Assembly: GCA_019843655.1 (NCBI GenBank)
Contig: JACDQD010000003.1
Span: 9,178,925-9,242,924 of the forward strand
Length of the DNA: 64,000 bases
Source: Lethocerus indicus
Taxonomy: Eukaryota; Arthropoda; Insecta; Hemiptera; Belostomatidae
Direction: 5' to 3'
The position numbers were made by a program, and so were the translations under genes. Each line of letters begins with the position of its first letter. The first letter of the stretch is position 1. Positions 22,430 through 34,458 of this stretch are shown piece after piece. The notes below the pieces were generated by a model. It was not told where the DNA came from. It saw only the letters and a list, made by a program, of their open reading frames with translations, and made no database searches.

Positions 22430-23882
22430 AACGTATTGTAGTGTTTATTTTAATCCCATAGGTACAGTTAATACCATTCTATGCAGATAGGATTTTATGT
22501 TCGAAATAAGAAAAACGTATAAAACAATTTTTCTCACCTAATAAGATTATTATAAATATCTTCACATTTCTTGCAACGAATTACCGCTGCCCTTGTTATC
22601 TTAATGACTTGTTTACTCAAGAACCTTCAAGAGTTAAGGGGATTTCAAGCTGACATTCGATTAATTTTTAATGGGCCGCTAAAAGAGTTGTTCAAATTTC
22701 ACGAGCCAGAGTTTTAAATTTGAAATGATATAACGACGACCGGAGTTTTCTTCTCGTAAAACTATTGACATTGCATAACAGCTTTAATGAGGAAATCTGA
22801 CGGTACGAATTGAACCGCGAAAGCATCAAACCGCGCTGGGAGATTTGCAACAAAAAAGGCAAGAACATAACGAGATGGCGAAAGAACTGAACAAAAGAAA
22901 AATATCGCAATGGCTTGAAACAGCTTTCGATATTATTCCAATTTATAGGGCCAATGTAATCATTATACAGCTCCACAAGATTTAACTCTCTAATGGAAAG
23001 GAGTTAACTAAAAACATTTATTATTACTTGATTTAAAAAAGAAAGATTCCAAAGAATATTCGAATGATTTCGACATTCTGTAGGGAATGGCGACCATGGA
23101 TTATAATTAATTTGTTTTAAAGTACAATTCAATTCGCATTAGTTCAGTACTAATTTTACACCCCGGCGACTGCTTCTTTTAAAATTAAAATTGACGTCTC
23201 GTTCAATGAATTTCCTCTTCATCACGGGGCCATTCTCGCCATTGGTTGCTACCAGCGAATTTTCGTTAGGAATATTTTTCCACTGAGCTAAGCACCCTAA
23301 CACTATTTCTCTGTCCCGGTATGCGGAGGCGTTCGCCTTATCTACTGACGGTGGGTGAACACTCGCAGTGAAAACCTTAATCCGGAGGGAAAAACAAATA
23401 GGAATATGATTAAAATCACCACATATTTCCTTAAAGGTACTAGAGGGGCTGCCAATTTATAATACTATTTTCCCGATGTTTCGTCAGGGAGACCATTTTA
23501 ATAGGAAAATAACGAATGAAATTCAAGATTTTGAAGGGCCCTTAACCTTGTACAGGAGGGGAGGGGGTGAAGGCGGAGTTAATGGAGCTTGGGCCACAAC
23601 AGCAGTTTCGAGCGAGTGAACTTTTAATGGGCCGCGTTTTTGGAGCCAAGCTAGAATTGAATTAAGCCCGGAGAACATTAAAACTTAATGAAGCGCACCA
23701 ATTACCGCTCTCCCAGTACAACTCCATGCACAGAGTAGTCCCCTGTCAACTGTTTCGAGGTAACAGATGGCCGGGGACCGGTCCTCTGAACGATTTGACT
23801 ATTTTAAAATTATGACTGCATTCACTGCATGACAGCAATTATTTTTTTAAAATAAGATTTACTTACTGGCAGGGAAAACTCC

Positions 23883-23896
23883 ATATGCATGCATAT
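23883..23896. repeat. 14-bp palindrome ATATGCATGCATAT
   Basis: A perfect palindrome is built of two overlapping ATGCAT units. Overlapping ATGCAT resembles POU-type half-sites, but the identity of any binder is unknown. Confidence 0.7.
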
Positions 23897-24219
23897 CAAG
23901 GCAGGTGGTACATACCTGGAAAAAAAGAAAATGTAGGAATTAGTAAAATAGAAATGACAAAACGTTTCAGTGACTTTTTCAGTTATAAGCTGAATGGAAA
24001 TTGCAAATATTAAAGTACACACCCGTAATTAAAAATTAATAATGATGAATACTGCAATCCAAATCATTAGGACCCTAAATATTGAAATATATGAATAAGG
24101 CTTACATTAGCCCAGGAACTGCAGGAGCCACAGTATTTGGAAATATTGAAGGATATCCTACTAGAGGGAACGAAAGCTGTACACGGAGATGGGTAAGATT
24201 TATGGGATGCAGAGTAATA

Positions 24220-24560
24220 CAATAACGGAAGAAGGCGAGGACAGGAGCCCCTCGGGGGGTGGGGCGGAAAGGATTTTTGGATAAATACGCGGCCAATCTG
24301 GGCTGGGTGGTGACCGGGTTGGAAGTAAACCCCCGGGAAGATAGAGTGAGTGGTTAGGCCTATGAGGGAGGCCCAAACTCCTTTCACGGACCACCCTCCA
24401 TTTAATTGGTTTACCCCGGCACTAATTCTGTTTGTCCAATCAACCTTCTTAACTCTCTGCGCCCAGTCTCCCTGTTTACCCACGGGACTGGGGGGGTAAA
24501 ACGAACCGAATTCAATAAAAAAAAATCATGCCCTTCATCGGGCGGCGCCCTCCTAAACAT
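24220..24560. other. GC-rich island
   Basis: A G-rich string at 24254-24264 has runs of 6 and 4 G. At least six open frames overlap here on both strands, the longest 138 codons on the minus strand. Such multi-frame openness is typical of locally low stop density rather than of a gene. Confidence 0.4.
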
Positions 24561-25840
24561 TTTACCGCTCGTGATTAATTTCATCAACTTTTTTGAAACA
24601 CCGAAGAATTCTCTCGTCTCTTTCTTAGGAATTAAAGTAGGAATTAAATTGCCGGAACGGAATGCTTTCACTGACTAAACTGTTTTCAAAATTACACTTG
24701 TTTACATGTACACGTGTTTTCTAAAGGTTAACTCCGGTAATTAGCCGGCCACACCGCTGATGTGCAGTAAACATCCCATCTATCAGCAAATGCGGACTAG
24801 TGTTTTCTTGGGGAAGAAAACACACATATCTTACGGAATTAATGCATAAAGAAATGGGAAACAGCTTGCTATATTAACACGTACAAGATCATTTCACGAC
24901 ATTTATATTCCATACGAAAGTATAAGTAAAATATATTTTGAACAAGAGAGTAGTATGATTCGTGATTATGCCCCAAAATAAAAATTGCTTATCCCCGGGA
25001 TGGAAAATACAACACGAATCTGAATACCATTCTAATTCTAGGAGTTATAAATAGAATAAGGCAGTAATTGGCTACTGGATTAATCTAGGATTTTCTTGTT
25101 TATGCCATAAAATGTTAAGAAGTTTAATTTGACTTCATAAGGGTTTAATTATAATGACATAATAATATCATGACATGGGGGTTGACGGATAACGCGGGAA
25201 CAATAACCCCTGTAAAATTTTCTCAAAGATTAATTTTTGTTGTAAGAGTTAATTGAGAATCTCAGAAAAAGTTCTGCCTTCTCTATAGTTTCTTTTTTAC
25301 TCTTCGGACAAAAAAATAACCTTGGGTCGAGTAAAGGTGGATAAGAAATTGTTTCTAAGGTTATTTTGAGACACTCCTGAGGGCCTTCTCCAGTCCCCTG
25401 TCCTATAAACGTAAACAAGTTTTAATGAACTCTGCAATAGAGCACGGCTGAATTAACGGCCTAATAAGGGGCGACGCCGCCCGGGGACCGGCCACGTTTT
25501 ATTACCAACACAGAGGAAGCGAGAGACAGGGACCGAGTTAGAAAGACCGTTAGGGAGAAGAAGAAGCAACTTAATATATATCCCAGAGGAAAACAATTAA
25601 AAATGGAAAAGGGAAGAATTTCATAGACCTTGAAAAGTCATCAACGCATCAATTTAAATTTCATGCAATTAATTTTTTCTAATATTGACGTGATCGATAC
25701 TTTGGAATAAATTATATATCCAATACACTTAATTGTTACGGTTTGGACAATGTATGCATGTTCCATGTACTGGTTAATTTTGAATTGAGGCGTAATTGCC
25801 CCATTAAATCTATTAATATATAAAAACTATTAGTCATCAA

Positions 25841-25860
25841 ATTCGTTAATTAACGCGAAT
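25841..25860. repeat. Palindrome CGTTAATTAACG with flanking partial arms
   Basis: A perfect 12-bp core (25844-25855) is flanked by ATT and, after an extra CG, AAT. The central TTAATTAA is a double homeodomain core. Confidence 0.65.
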
Positions 25861-26352
25861 GTCAAGGCAAAATTTCAAACGCTGTAAAAAAATCCTTTGA
25901 GAGAAAGTTAGTCTGTAGTTAGTAGCTCAACTAGCACACTACGATGATCGTTTATCCGCTTCGCAGAGACCGGTTTCCGCCAGTCGGCCGGCGACCCAAA
26001 ATCCAATTAACGCGAAAATTCCGAATCCAAACATTGGATGAATGCAAAAAAAGTTTGTTCGATATCGATTAGTCCTTAAACATATAGCCCGTCCAATTAG
26101 CAGTGAATCGAGGCTTCAGGATTTAATTTCATGTTTTCCGTCCCTCCGAATTCTACGTTTAAATGATAGTTTTCCCCATTGAACTGCAACTTGTAATATA
26201 ACAACCTAGTAATATAATCACGAAATATTAATACAAGTATCCCAATATATAATTATTTAGGAATACTTGTTTTGTGGTCTCCGAGGTTGAGGAATACTGT
26301 AAGTGAGAGGAGGCAGATGAACGTGAAAATTACCATATATATAACTTTCTAC

Positions 26353-26384
26353 ACATAACATTAATTAGACATAACATAAATTAG
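26353..26384. repeat. 16-bp exact-register tandem duplication
   Basis: ACATAACATTAATTAG is followed immediately by ACATAACATAAATTAG, differing at one base. The copies are adjacent with no spacer, consistent with slippage or a small duplication. Confidence 0.8.
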
Positions 26385-26804
26385 AACCAAAGAAGAGTAA
26401 TACGTCACCTCACATTTTAAACAAGCGACCATTGTAGTGCCATGTCAGGTGACACTCAATTTCAAATCATATATAACCAATTTGAAATATTTCGCTCTTT
26501 TCTTCTATGAACAAAAAATTCATTTTCCAACTAAATATAGCGACATTTATGGTATTGCTACTCGGGGGTCAAGTATATCTTTCGCCGAATATGTGGCCGT
26601 TTCCCTGATCGTTGTTATTGAATAATGCCTTAGAGTTCTCCCTTTATTAGGGAACAAATAAAATTCCCTCCGGGTACGCTTGGGCTATCCACAGTAGTGG
26701 GGACTACGTGCAGTGGGAGTTCAACCGTAGTTTAAGGAGCCCCATTAGTTGCGCTATTTTATCGGACAGGAAGTTTTCCCTGCGGATCCCCGCTAAGCTT
26801 GTTT

Positions 26805-26881
26805 AAAGTAAAGGAAGTAGGAAAAAAGTGGGATAGGAGAGGGGACGGGGGGATAGGGAGAAGGGAGAAATAAGAGAAAAA
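26805..26881 (+). repeat. Purine-rich tract containing a G-quadruplex motif
   Basis: About 77 bases are purines with only six interruptions on the plus strand. G-runs of 4, 6, 3 and 3 at 26841-26865 with spacers of 2, 3 and 4 meet the quadruplex rule. Such tracts can also form triplex (H-DNA) structures. Confidence 0.65.
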
Positions 26882-27054
26882 CGGTGAAAAACCGGGTGCA
26901 GGAAACTTGAAGTTTAAAACCGGTGCCGGAGTGCGAGAGGCCGCAGCAGAGGCTGTCGGCGACCCAGTCAAGGACGTCCACTTCGTAATTTCACAGTTTG
27001 CTGGTCAAACAGTCCGTCCAGCATAATAGCCCTCCACTACAATTCAGTACTCGT

Positions 27055-27160
27055 TCTTTGCCTCCTTTTTTATTCTTTATTCCTCTCCGCCAGCCTTTCT
27101 CCTCGTCTCCTCTTTCCTAATTTGCTTTCTGTTTACCTCCAGTTCTTCACTCCCTCCTGT
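27055..27160 (+). repeat. Pyrimidine-rich tract
   Basis: The plus strand is roughly 85% C/T over about 100 bases. It lies about 170 bp after the purine tract on the same strand, giving opposite strand asymmetry. A splice-acceptor polypyrimidine tract was considered, but no following AG leads into a recognisable exon. Confidence 0.6.
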
Positions 27161-27191
27161 CGTCGGTCGGCCCGTCAGCTCCGCTTATATT

Positions 27192-27205
27192 ACGGGAAAT
27201 CCCGT
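27192..27205. repeat. Palindrome ACGGGA-AA-TCCCGT
   Basis: Six-base perfect arms pair around AA, directly after the pyrimidine tract in CpG-containing sequence. Confidence 0.65.
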
Positions 27206-27543
27206 GGACGGTTCGGAGCAGTTTGGGAAAACATGCCAGTAACCCAATTGGTGATGGGCATTTGATGCACTATGATTCTTACAATCATGCTAAGGAAAAA
27301 CTGCTGTTGTACGGGCCATTCTCGCGTGGGTTTTTATTCGGCTCGTTTGTGTCCACAGGGCAACCCCTTTCTGTACACTTAAAGAGCCAGTTAGTTTCCC
27401 AGTGAAGTAGATGGAGAGTGGCGACATTTCTACCGTCCGGAAGTGCTTCCTCCTTTTAATTATACTACTCTACATTTAAGTGGCTTGTTCTAAGGATACT
27501 TTCATCAAATGAAGTTTCCTGTACCACTTCCATCAATTCAAAA

Positions 27544-27559
27544 CATGAAATATTTCATG
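27544..27559. repeat. 16-bp perfect palindrome CATGAAATATTTCATG
   Basis: The halves are exact reverse complements with no spacer. The right half resembles the ATATTTCATG string also seen near 10688 and 16855. The meaning of this shared string is unknown. Confidence 0.8.
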
Positions 27560-27741
27560 GAAACTATAACTTTTACCCTTGTTCTTGAACTTAATAATTT
27601 TTGTTATTAATTATTTTCAATGGGTTTACATGGTTGTACATTTTTTATTAATTCCGTACGCAGCTTGTAATTTCTAGTAATATTCACCAGGCTCAATGCA
27701 ACAAAAACTACCTATTTATTAATTACAAACGATTAATTCGG

Positions 27742-27755
27742 GAATTTCGAAATTC
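27742..27755. repeat. 14-bp palindrome GAATTTCGAAATTC
   Basis: A perfect palindrome with no spacer, 182 bp after the previous palindrome's end. Confidence 0.75.
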
Positions 27756-27969
27756 ATTGCATCCCTTCAGTCCAAGTCCAGTAGTAGGGTAATAAATTAA
27801 AACGACGACCTAGGAAGGATTAAAAGCGCCTTTCTGTAATTTAAAAGTTTTAACTACTGTCACTGAGAATTAATGATTCTCTGAGAGTACGTGTGAGCTA
27901 TCCCCCCATAACCCTAGGGAGAACGAAACGGCTCAGGGGAGTAAGAAGGAAGGTAGTAAGGTGGAAATA

Positions 27970-27980
27970 GGGGGGGGGGG
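27970..27980 (+). repeat. G11 homopolymer starting a purine-rich tract
   Basis: Eleven consecutive G are followed by a purine-rich stretch to about 28035 with AGAAGAGAAGAGAGA-type repeats. Confidence 0.85.
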
Positions 27981-28000
27981 AGAAGTTAAGTGGGAACGGA

Positions 28001-31000
28001 AAAGTAGAAGAGAAGAGAGAAAGAGACACAGAAGTGCCTAATCGTATTATATTAAGTACGGAAGGGGATTACAAGCACTGAAAAGATTAGTTAATTAAAA
28101 GTGAAAACAGACCATCCCTCGTGTTCCTTCTATATCACTCTCCCTCTTACTCTTTCTCTCACTATCGCCTAGGCAGAAAAAATTATGATTCTGAGCCATA
28201 AAGTGGGGCACTGGGAAGTTTAATATAATTAGGAATAAAAACCCAGGAGATGAAGAAAGTGAAAGAGGAACTGATTCAAACTCAATAAGCAGACGGGAAT
28301 TAGAATTAAGATTAAAGTTATGAAGTATTGGAAAACGTATTTGAATCCATTTCCACCAGAACAAACCGAGTCAACACCGAGAACAAATATACGTTCACTA
28401 GACCGGATGTTCAGGTGAACATTTAGGGAACAAATTTAGTGAACAAAGCGACAAAAACGAAAAAAATAGAAATCGATTCGGATTAGTAAGTTGATTTGAA
28501 GGCATTCTCGAACATTTCATCACACACACTCCGGTACGAACGTTTCATTCTTATTATATAGAGAGATGTACTTAGTACATTACTTAGGGAACCTGTGAGG
28601 CCTGCATTTGATATATTATGTGTATTCCATTGTCTCGTCCCCACTGTGCGTGTAACGGGAAGAGCTTCTAGTGACAGGTCTATTGAGTTCCTGTGGGACC
28701 ACCTAGGAATGATTTAGAATCCCAGGTTCTATCTATATTCGCGGGTTGACGAACTAAGACGTGCTAGTTTGTGAGACCAATCGGAAACTCAAAGGCTAAT
28801 TAATGTTAGAACTGAGAATTCAACTTCGGACACTGCTACATCCGACGCGATGTTATATGAATGCCTAATTAGTTTTTGTAACGAAAAGGAAGTCGGGCTG
28901 AACCAGTAGCCACGTCTTCAGAGAGGGTACCACCAATTGAATAATAATAGAATCGGCCAGATAGTTGTGAAGAAAGTGTATTGATCAAATCATAATAAAT
29001 AATCCAATTGAATTTACTACTGAATTAATGTAGAGCTGATAAATCAATGACCAGTATTAAGAACAATGTAAAACCCAATTCTGGTTCAAAAATTGTAAGA
29101 ATGTCAAACAAACCAGTTGGAGAAGCTCGAAAATATAACAAAATAGGATATAAATATTTACTCATTCTACGACATTTTTAGTGGAGGGTTTTGCAGGCAA
29201 CACTATGACAGAGGCATTCTCGGGAATAAAAATGGTTTTTCCAAAAGGTCCATTTGCCTTTCGGAACTAAGTTTAGTAACAAGCCAGACTAGACTTGCGA
29301 GGCGATATTTTGCGCTAGTTTATAGCTTTCTTAAAAAGGAGAATTGCAAAACTTGAACAGGAGTAAAAAATAGGTTGCCGGAAGATAGCTAAGTTTTCCT
29401 GGTCGCTATCTCACAGTAACTTCGGCTAGAATGGGCTAACGTTGCTATGGCAATACTTAAAAAACGACCCAAACTATTATATTACGGTTAGTTACAAACT
29501 ACCAACAACAATAATAAAATAAAACATTTACGACGTTATGCCGAGCCCGCCTTTAGAACAGAGAACGGGATTCAGTACGTCTTGTTGGAGACGTGTTTCC
29601 CGGTGGCAGAACGTCGACCTCTATGACGGAACAGGTTTATGCTGGAAACTCCATACGTTAAGAACAGCTCATTGCTATTAACAATCGCCGTTAAATGCCA
29701 AGGTTTATAGTCTGAACCGTCTGAAGCCGTATACTCTGTATGGTTTTAATGCATACAAACATCCGACGGGACAGTAATGTTCAGCAATTTGGAACTGCCC
29801 ATTAACTGTACTTGGAAATCATTGCACGTACGGTATATATATCGCTAGGGTTTATTACTTACTCCGTCAATACTTATATGCTTTTGCATCGGTAATTTGT
29901 CTGTTTTAACCGTTCAATCGTCGCCCTGATTTTTTTGTTACAGGTTGTCAATAAAACTGAAACGCTGTTATCTAACATAATTAATTATAACACTTTCCGA
30001 CAAAATTCAGCAAACGAAGAGTATACATGCCCACAAGTATAAAGCACCATACGCCGTGAGATAAAAAAAGTAAAAATACTAAAAATAGAGTCAGTATTCA
30101 GAGGAAAATGAAATCTACTTTAGAAAATAGACGATAATATAATTTCTAACTAATCTGTTTGGGTAATTTTATAAATAAAATGTCTTCAATTAATTTTATT
30201 TACTAAACTGAAATAACAGAAATTCGTGTAACTCGTTAATTAACTCTTCGCAGCTCGAAGATCTAGTACTTTCCCAGGTTCACAGCTGAACCAATACCCA
30301 AGGCGAAATAAGAATAAGAATCGTGAAAATCTAAATAGAATTATGTAAAATTCTGCGTCTGCGACCGGTAAATAATTCAGGAACCCCGACCCCGAGCCGG
30401 CTAGACTATTCAACGGGGAATGTGGAATAAATTAATTTCCATTTCCAATGTAATTCAGCGATGTAAGTTCATTTGACGGAGCATCAACCGAAGTCGGTGA
30501 GGCAAAGACTGAAACCCTACACGCGAATCACTAACGAATTAAAGTCTATCGAATAATTTAAATTATATTTTGAAACAAATTTAGAAACTGCCTTGGGACA
30601 AACGCCCGAGAGAATTAAAATTGAAAATTTATAAAGATACATTACCAATAAAAACTGTAGTAAGTTAATAAATTTGTAACTGTGATGGTAAGGTGTTTTC
30701 GGAACGGATGAAACAATTAGTGTCTGTCCTATATTTTCATAATAATAGCCAGATTTAGGTTTCTTATCCACATGCTTAGTTTAAGATTCGTCCCAAGGTA
30801 CACAGTCTCTTTGAAGGAAATTGTTTTATTTTTTTAAATATAAATATTAGGATTTAAGCTGCAACGTACGGGTTTCTGAAGTCCACCTCGGGTTTAAGAT
30901 GCAAAGAAACTGTGCTGAGTCATGACCGATAGGAAATTGATGGGGGTCGGTAACGAGAAAGGGTTGCCCGACGTTAAATTTTGACGGGGGCGAGGACCCG

Positions 31001-32000
31001 GGGCCTGGGGCCTGGGGGTGGGCGCAGTTTTTAGCATAAAATATGAGCGCCACTACGTTTTCCAACAGTTGGCGCTCAATGGCCCAAACTTGTATACCTC
31101 CCCCTCAGACCCTACACCGGCCGCATGAATCCCTCTCACTGCTCACAGAATCACCAATAACCCTCTTCCCGTATCTTCCTATCAGGTTACAATAAATCAG
31201 TTTTCTCATTTATAACACCGGATTCGGTTCAGAATCATTTCATTTAACTCAAAGTTTCTATTTTAGAAAATCTCATATTATTATTGTCCTGCACTAAAAA
31301 TACGCTTTCAATCTGACTCAGGAAATCGAGATATATGGTGGGAACTATAAGAAAATTCGGTTGCCAATTGCCCACTGTTGGCGACTATATTGTCCATCCA
31401 CGAATATTTATTCTATACTCTTACATTCAAATATTTTGCAGGGATTAAACAATTTACGTAATTACGATTTTAACAATACAATAATAGTAAAATTACTACC
31501 TTAAGTTGTGTTCTCTGGATTACTCGATCTTGGCTTGTAAATGAAGGACACAAACAATTTTCTAGGCCAACAGCCATGAAATAATTAAACAGTAAAAATA
31601 TAGCGGAATTATAGCGGAAGGAGAACAGATTTCGCCAATCTTGGTACGGCTGTTAACGCCTCAATTTCAGCGTCGCAGAACAAAGAGTGAGTTGTATCGA
31701 AAACGACGACATTGTGAGATTTCCATCGCGCAATTATGAGATCAGTATCAGTCGAGTTGGAACGAATCGGCAGGAGGGATCAAGGACCCGAGCGGTGAGG
31801 TGACCGCCGCCACCCACTGAGTCACTGAGTCCGGGTGTCCTTCAATGCCTTCATTTCCTCCCGCTCCGTCGTTTTTCAACAAGGATATATCCTCTGGTTG
31901 TATACAACCGCGTATAAAAACAATCCTTCAACAAAGGACCGGATGTTCTCCCGAGAAAAGACGGAGAGGAATTTGTATTAGCCAGGAGACAACTGACTGT
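28001..32000. other. Non-coding block, mostly AT-rich, one G-quadruplex island
   Basis: Open frames are below 90 codons. GC-richer patches lie near 29550-29720, 30360-30430, 30860-31160 and 31650-32050. The 30.9-31.2 kb patch contains the cleanest G-quadruplex motif of the window. The long interval 28030-29550 shows no repeat, hairpin or motif that I could support. Confidence 0.7.
31000..31022 (+). other. G-quadruplex motif with GGGGCCT repeats
   Basis: Runs of 4, 4, 5 and 3 G are separated by CCT, CCT and T. The short loops make this the strongest quadruplex candidate in the window. GGGGCCT is repeated in tandem. It lies in a GC patch at 30860-31160, and a further G5 run lies 9 bases upstream. 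Confidence 0.7.
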
Positions 32001-33315
32001 CCCCACTTAAGAAAGCTATAAACCCAGCCCGGAGTTACAACCGAGAAAGTTCATTTCATTTTATAGCCAAGACTACACAGATTAGAAACGCACTTTTCTT
32101 TGAACTAATACCCCTTTAATAACCTTTGCTATCGTCCAACAATTTTCCTTTGTTTCAGTTTGCTGTCTTCCAAATTCTGACTATTTTTTGTCGGAATTAT
32201 TAATGTCCGACAGCGGCACAGGGTACTACTTGGCAACAGACCTAGTACCGACCGGCCCGAAGGCGATGAAAGCCGAAACCAGTCTATTCTCAGACAGAGA
32301 AGAGAGAGCAGTTAGAAAATCGCGATAAGTAACCGGATAAGCGTCGTGCCAAAGCTCCGTAACATACCCATTACACAACCTCTCGAACAAAAACGAAAAC
32401 GATCTACCTAGATTATAAATTGATACGTAATTATTCATACTCATTTGGCGCTTTAATATCACTGTCAGATTGTTGTAACAGTTGATCCGTCAAAGTTGAT
32501 CTATCGATATTCTAAATACAGCCTAGGGAAGGAAAAATCGAATTTCCAACTTTCATTAATGTTGTCTTTCGATATTCTCGTTTAATACTAATTAGAAAAT
32601 ATCCCTTTATCTTACCTTTCCCCTAACCTACTTCGCTCGTCTATTTTAACAGCCCCGTTTTTACACCGCTACTTTTACAGTCAAAATAGTACGCCCAGAT
32701 AAGAAGTACTTCAGGAGTTGTATTCATAAAAGAACAAATCATATTTCACCTTTCTTGTTTTTATTCTCTTCATTTACTTTCCGCAGTGGAAGTTTACTTC
32801 TGTTTATGTAAAAAATAATTTAGCGTCTCTATTGCGTGCCTCTGTCTCATTGTTTGAGTAGATAACAATGATAAAATTGCATACAGAATGTTTAATTTAT
32901 AATAAGTTCTCACTGAAGTAATTTTCTCTTCACGGTATTCATACCAATCGTATTATATTATCTACAATGTAAAATTATTCCATGAAAAATGATTCAATAC
33001 CCCATGTAATACGTTTTAAGTAAAAAAACACATAAACGCAAGTAGAATACAGAACATATCAGATGTTTTCCAGATTGTACCGTTTTCCAACTATTAGAGA
33101 ATTCGCAAACATGTTAAGAAAGAGTTAAATAATTACTTAAACTCAGAGATACATTTATTAATGGCTATTGTTTGTGGGTCGTCGATATCAAGAGTTTTGG
33201 AAGAGTAACGGTTGGAAAACTCGCTATCAATTAATCTAATCTTGCCCTAATTCTTCTTTAAATTGTATTGTATCGGTCGACGTTCCAGTTTGTTTAATGC
33301 GGTTATCACATTGAC

Positions 33316-33327
33316 TGATTGATTAAA
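33316..33327 (+). promoter_or_regulatory. PBX/Exd-HOX-like site TGATTGATTAAA
   Basis: TGATTGAT fits the TGATNNAT composite site of TALE (PBX/Extradenticle) with HOX proteins. In AT-rich DNA such 8-mers are expected several times by chance, so only the string itself is certain. Confidence 0.2.
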
Positions 33328-33695
33328 CGCCGCAGGTGATTAGCCGTTTTGAGTATAACGCGATGAGTTATGGAGGACAAAAAAGAAGAAAAATGAAAAC
33401 GAAGTTGAGACGCGTCTTTCAGGCGAAAAGTGTACGAAAATGGATTAAAAAGTGAAGAACCCAAAGGAGCGAAACTTAAACAACTTTATTAGCCTTACGC
33501 CTCTCCTGAAAGATTGCCAGCATTTTCCAGTATAACTAGCTAAGTTTTTTTTATAAAAAAACGTCCTGCAAAATTTTGGCGGATGCAATCTCTTGCCTCC
33601 GGGTTATGATGATGTAAGGTTTAAGATTTCCAAACAATTTACTCATTCTTCACTGATAAAGACAATGATTTTCTTTCCAGATTTTTTATTAAAAT

Positions 33696-33709
33696 ATTGT
33701 TATAACAAT
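33696..33709. promoter_or_regulatory. Inverted SOX-like pair ATTGTTATAACAAT
   Basis: A perfect 14-bp palindrome made of two inverted AACAAT cores, the consensus of SOX HMG-box proteins. Dimeric SOX sites have inverted half-sites. Binding is inferred. Confidence 0.3.
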
Positions 33710-34444
33710 TCGTATTACAAAAAAAACAATCCCCCGTCCCTATTGTAAACAGCAATCGAGAAAAAATGAGAGGCATAAAATCAGACGCTATCTGTAACAC
33801 TAACGGTTATATTTTTAATGGGAGCGCTGACAGAATGCTTCGTCAGTGGGCATGTTCCTGCTATATTCCTGTCGGAATGCATCTGACAGCGGAGGGAAAC
33901 AGACAACGGGCTGGCTAGCATAGCGCCAAATAGTCGAGGCGAGGCAGATAACGGCGCTCTGATCCCATTTATATAACCCAAGCAGTGTCAGATCCCAACA
34001 AATACCTTGAATCGTTTTTACTTCGTACTGCCTTAAACAGGGTGAGTAATGCTGAAAATATTCTTAAACTTATTTTCTGTATGTATTACCGAGTTAAGCA
34101 GTCTATGCTCATTAAATTCAACGTTTAATCTAAATTTCTCATACGTAACGCATCATTACTACACTGTAGTATACAGAGAGTATGTAGATAATTTATGGAG
34201 AAAATGTGTTATTAATCAAATTTAATGGGATTGAATGTAGGATCCCGCCAAGAGATGTGCTTTTAACAATCAACTGCGAATTTTAATTGACAATTAGTAG
34301 ATCTGAATTAACTCTACGATTTGGGACGCGATTTAGGTATAGGACCGGTCTGACATGACCAATTGAAGAGTGGTGAGTGACGTCCACGCAAGAGAAATTC
34401 CTCCATGTTGAAATAGGAAATTCCTAAAAGCGGCGGAAGATAAG

Positions 34445-34458
34445 AACCGACTTCGGTT
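34445..34458. repeat. Small hairpin AACCGA-CT-TCGGTT
   Basis: Six-base arms pair around CT, and CCGAC/GTCGG pairing to about 34467 offers an alternative stem. It sits in a small GC patch. Confidence 0.55.

Larger units (their letters stand above)
20001..24000. other. Non-coding block rich in short palindromes
   Basis: GC islands lie at about 20100-20420, 21540-21990 and 23140-23800. AT-rich DNA between them carries the densest set of clean palindromes in the window: 20855-20874, 21158-21228 (three small hairpins), 21853-21878, 22403-22429 and 23883-23896. The motif TTTAATGGGCCGC occurs twice, about 960 bp apart (near 22667 and 23625). Open frames are at most 94 codons. Confidence 0.7.
24001..28000. 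other. Non-coding block with strand-asymmetric tracts
   Basis: A GC island at about 24220-24560 overlaps several competing open frames on both strands, the longest being 138 codons on the minus strand. A purine tract (about 26805-26881) is followed by a pyrimidine tract (about 27055-27160). A G11 run at 27970-27980 begins another purine-rich stretch that continues to about 28035. AT-rich DNA elsewhere holds a 16-bp tandem duplication and two perfect palindromes at 27544 and 27742. Confidence 0.7.

Noticed and set aside
24067..24483. 138-codon minus-strand frame in a GC island
   Set aside because: At least five other frames overlap it on both strands, which indicates low local stop density rather than coding; no motif is recognisable.
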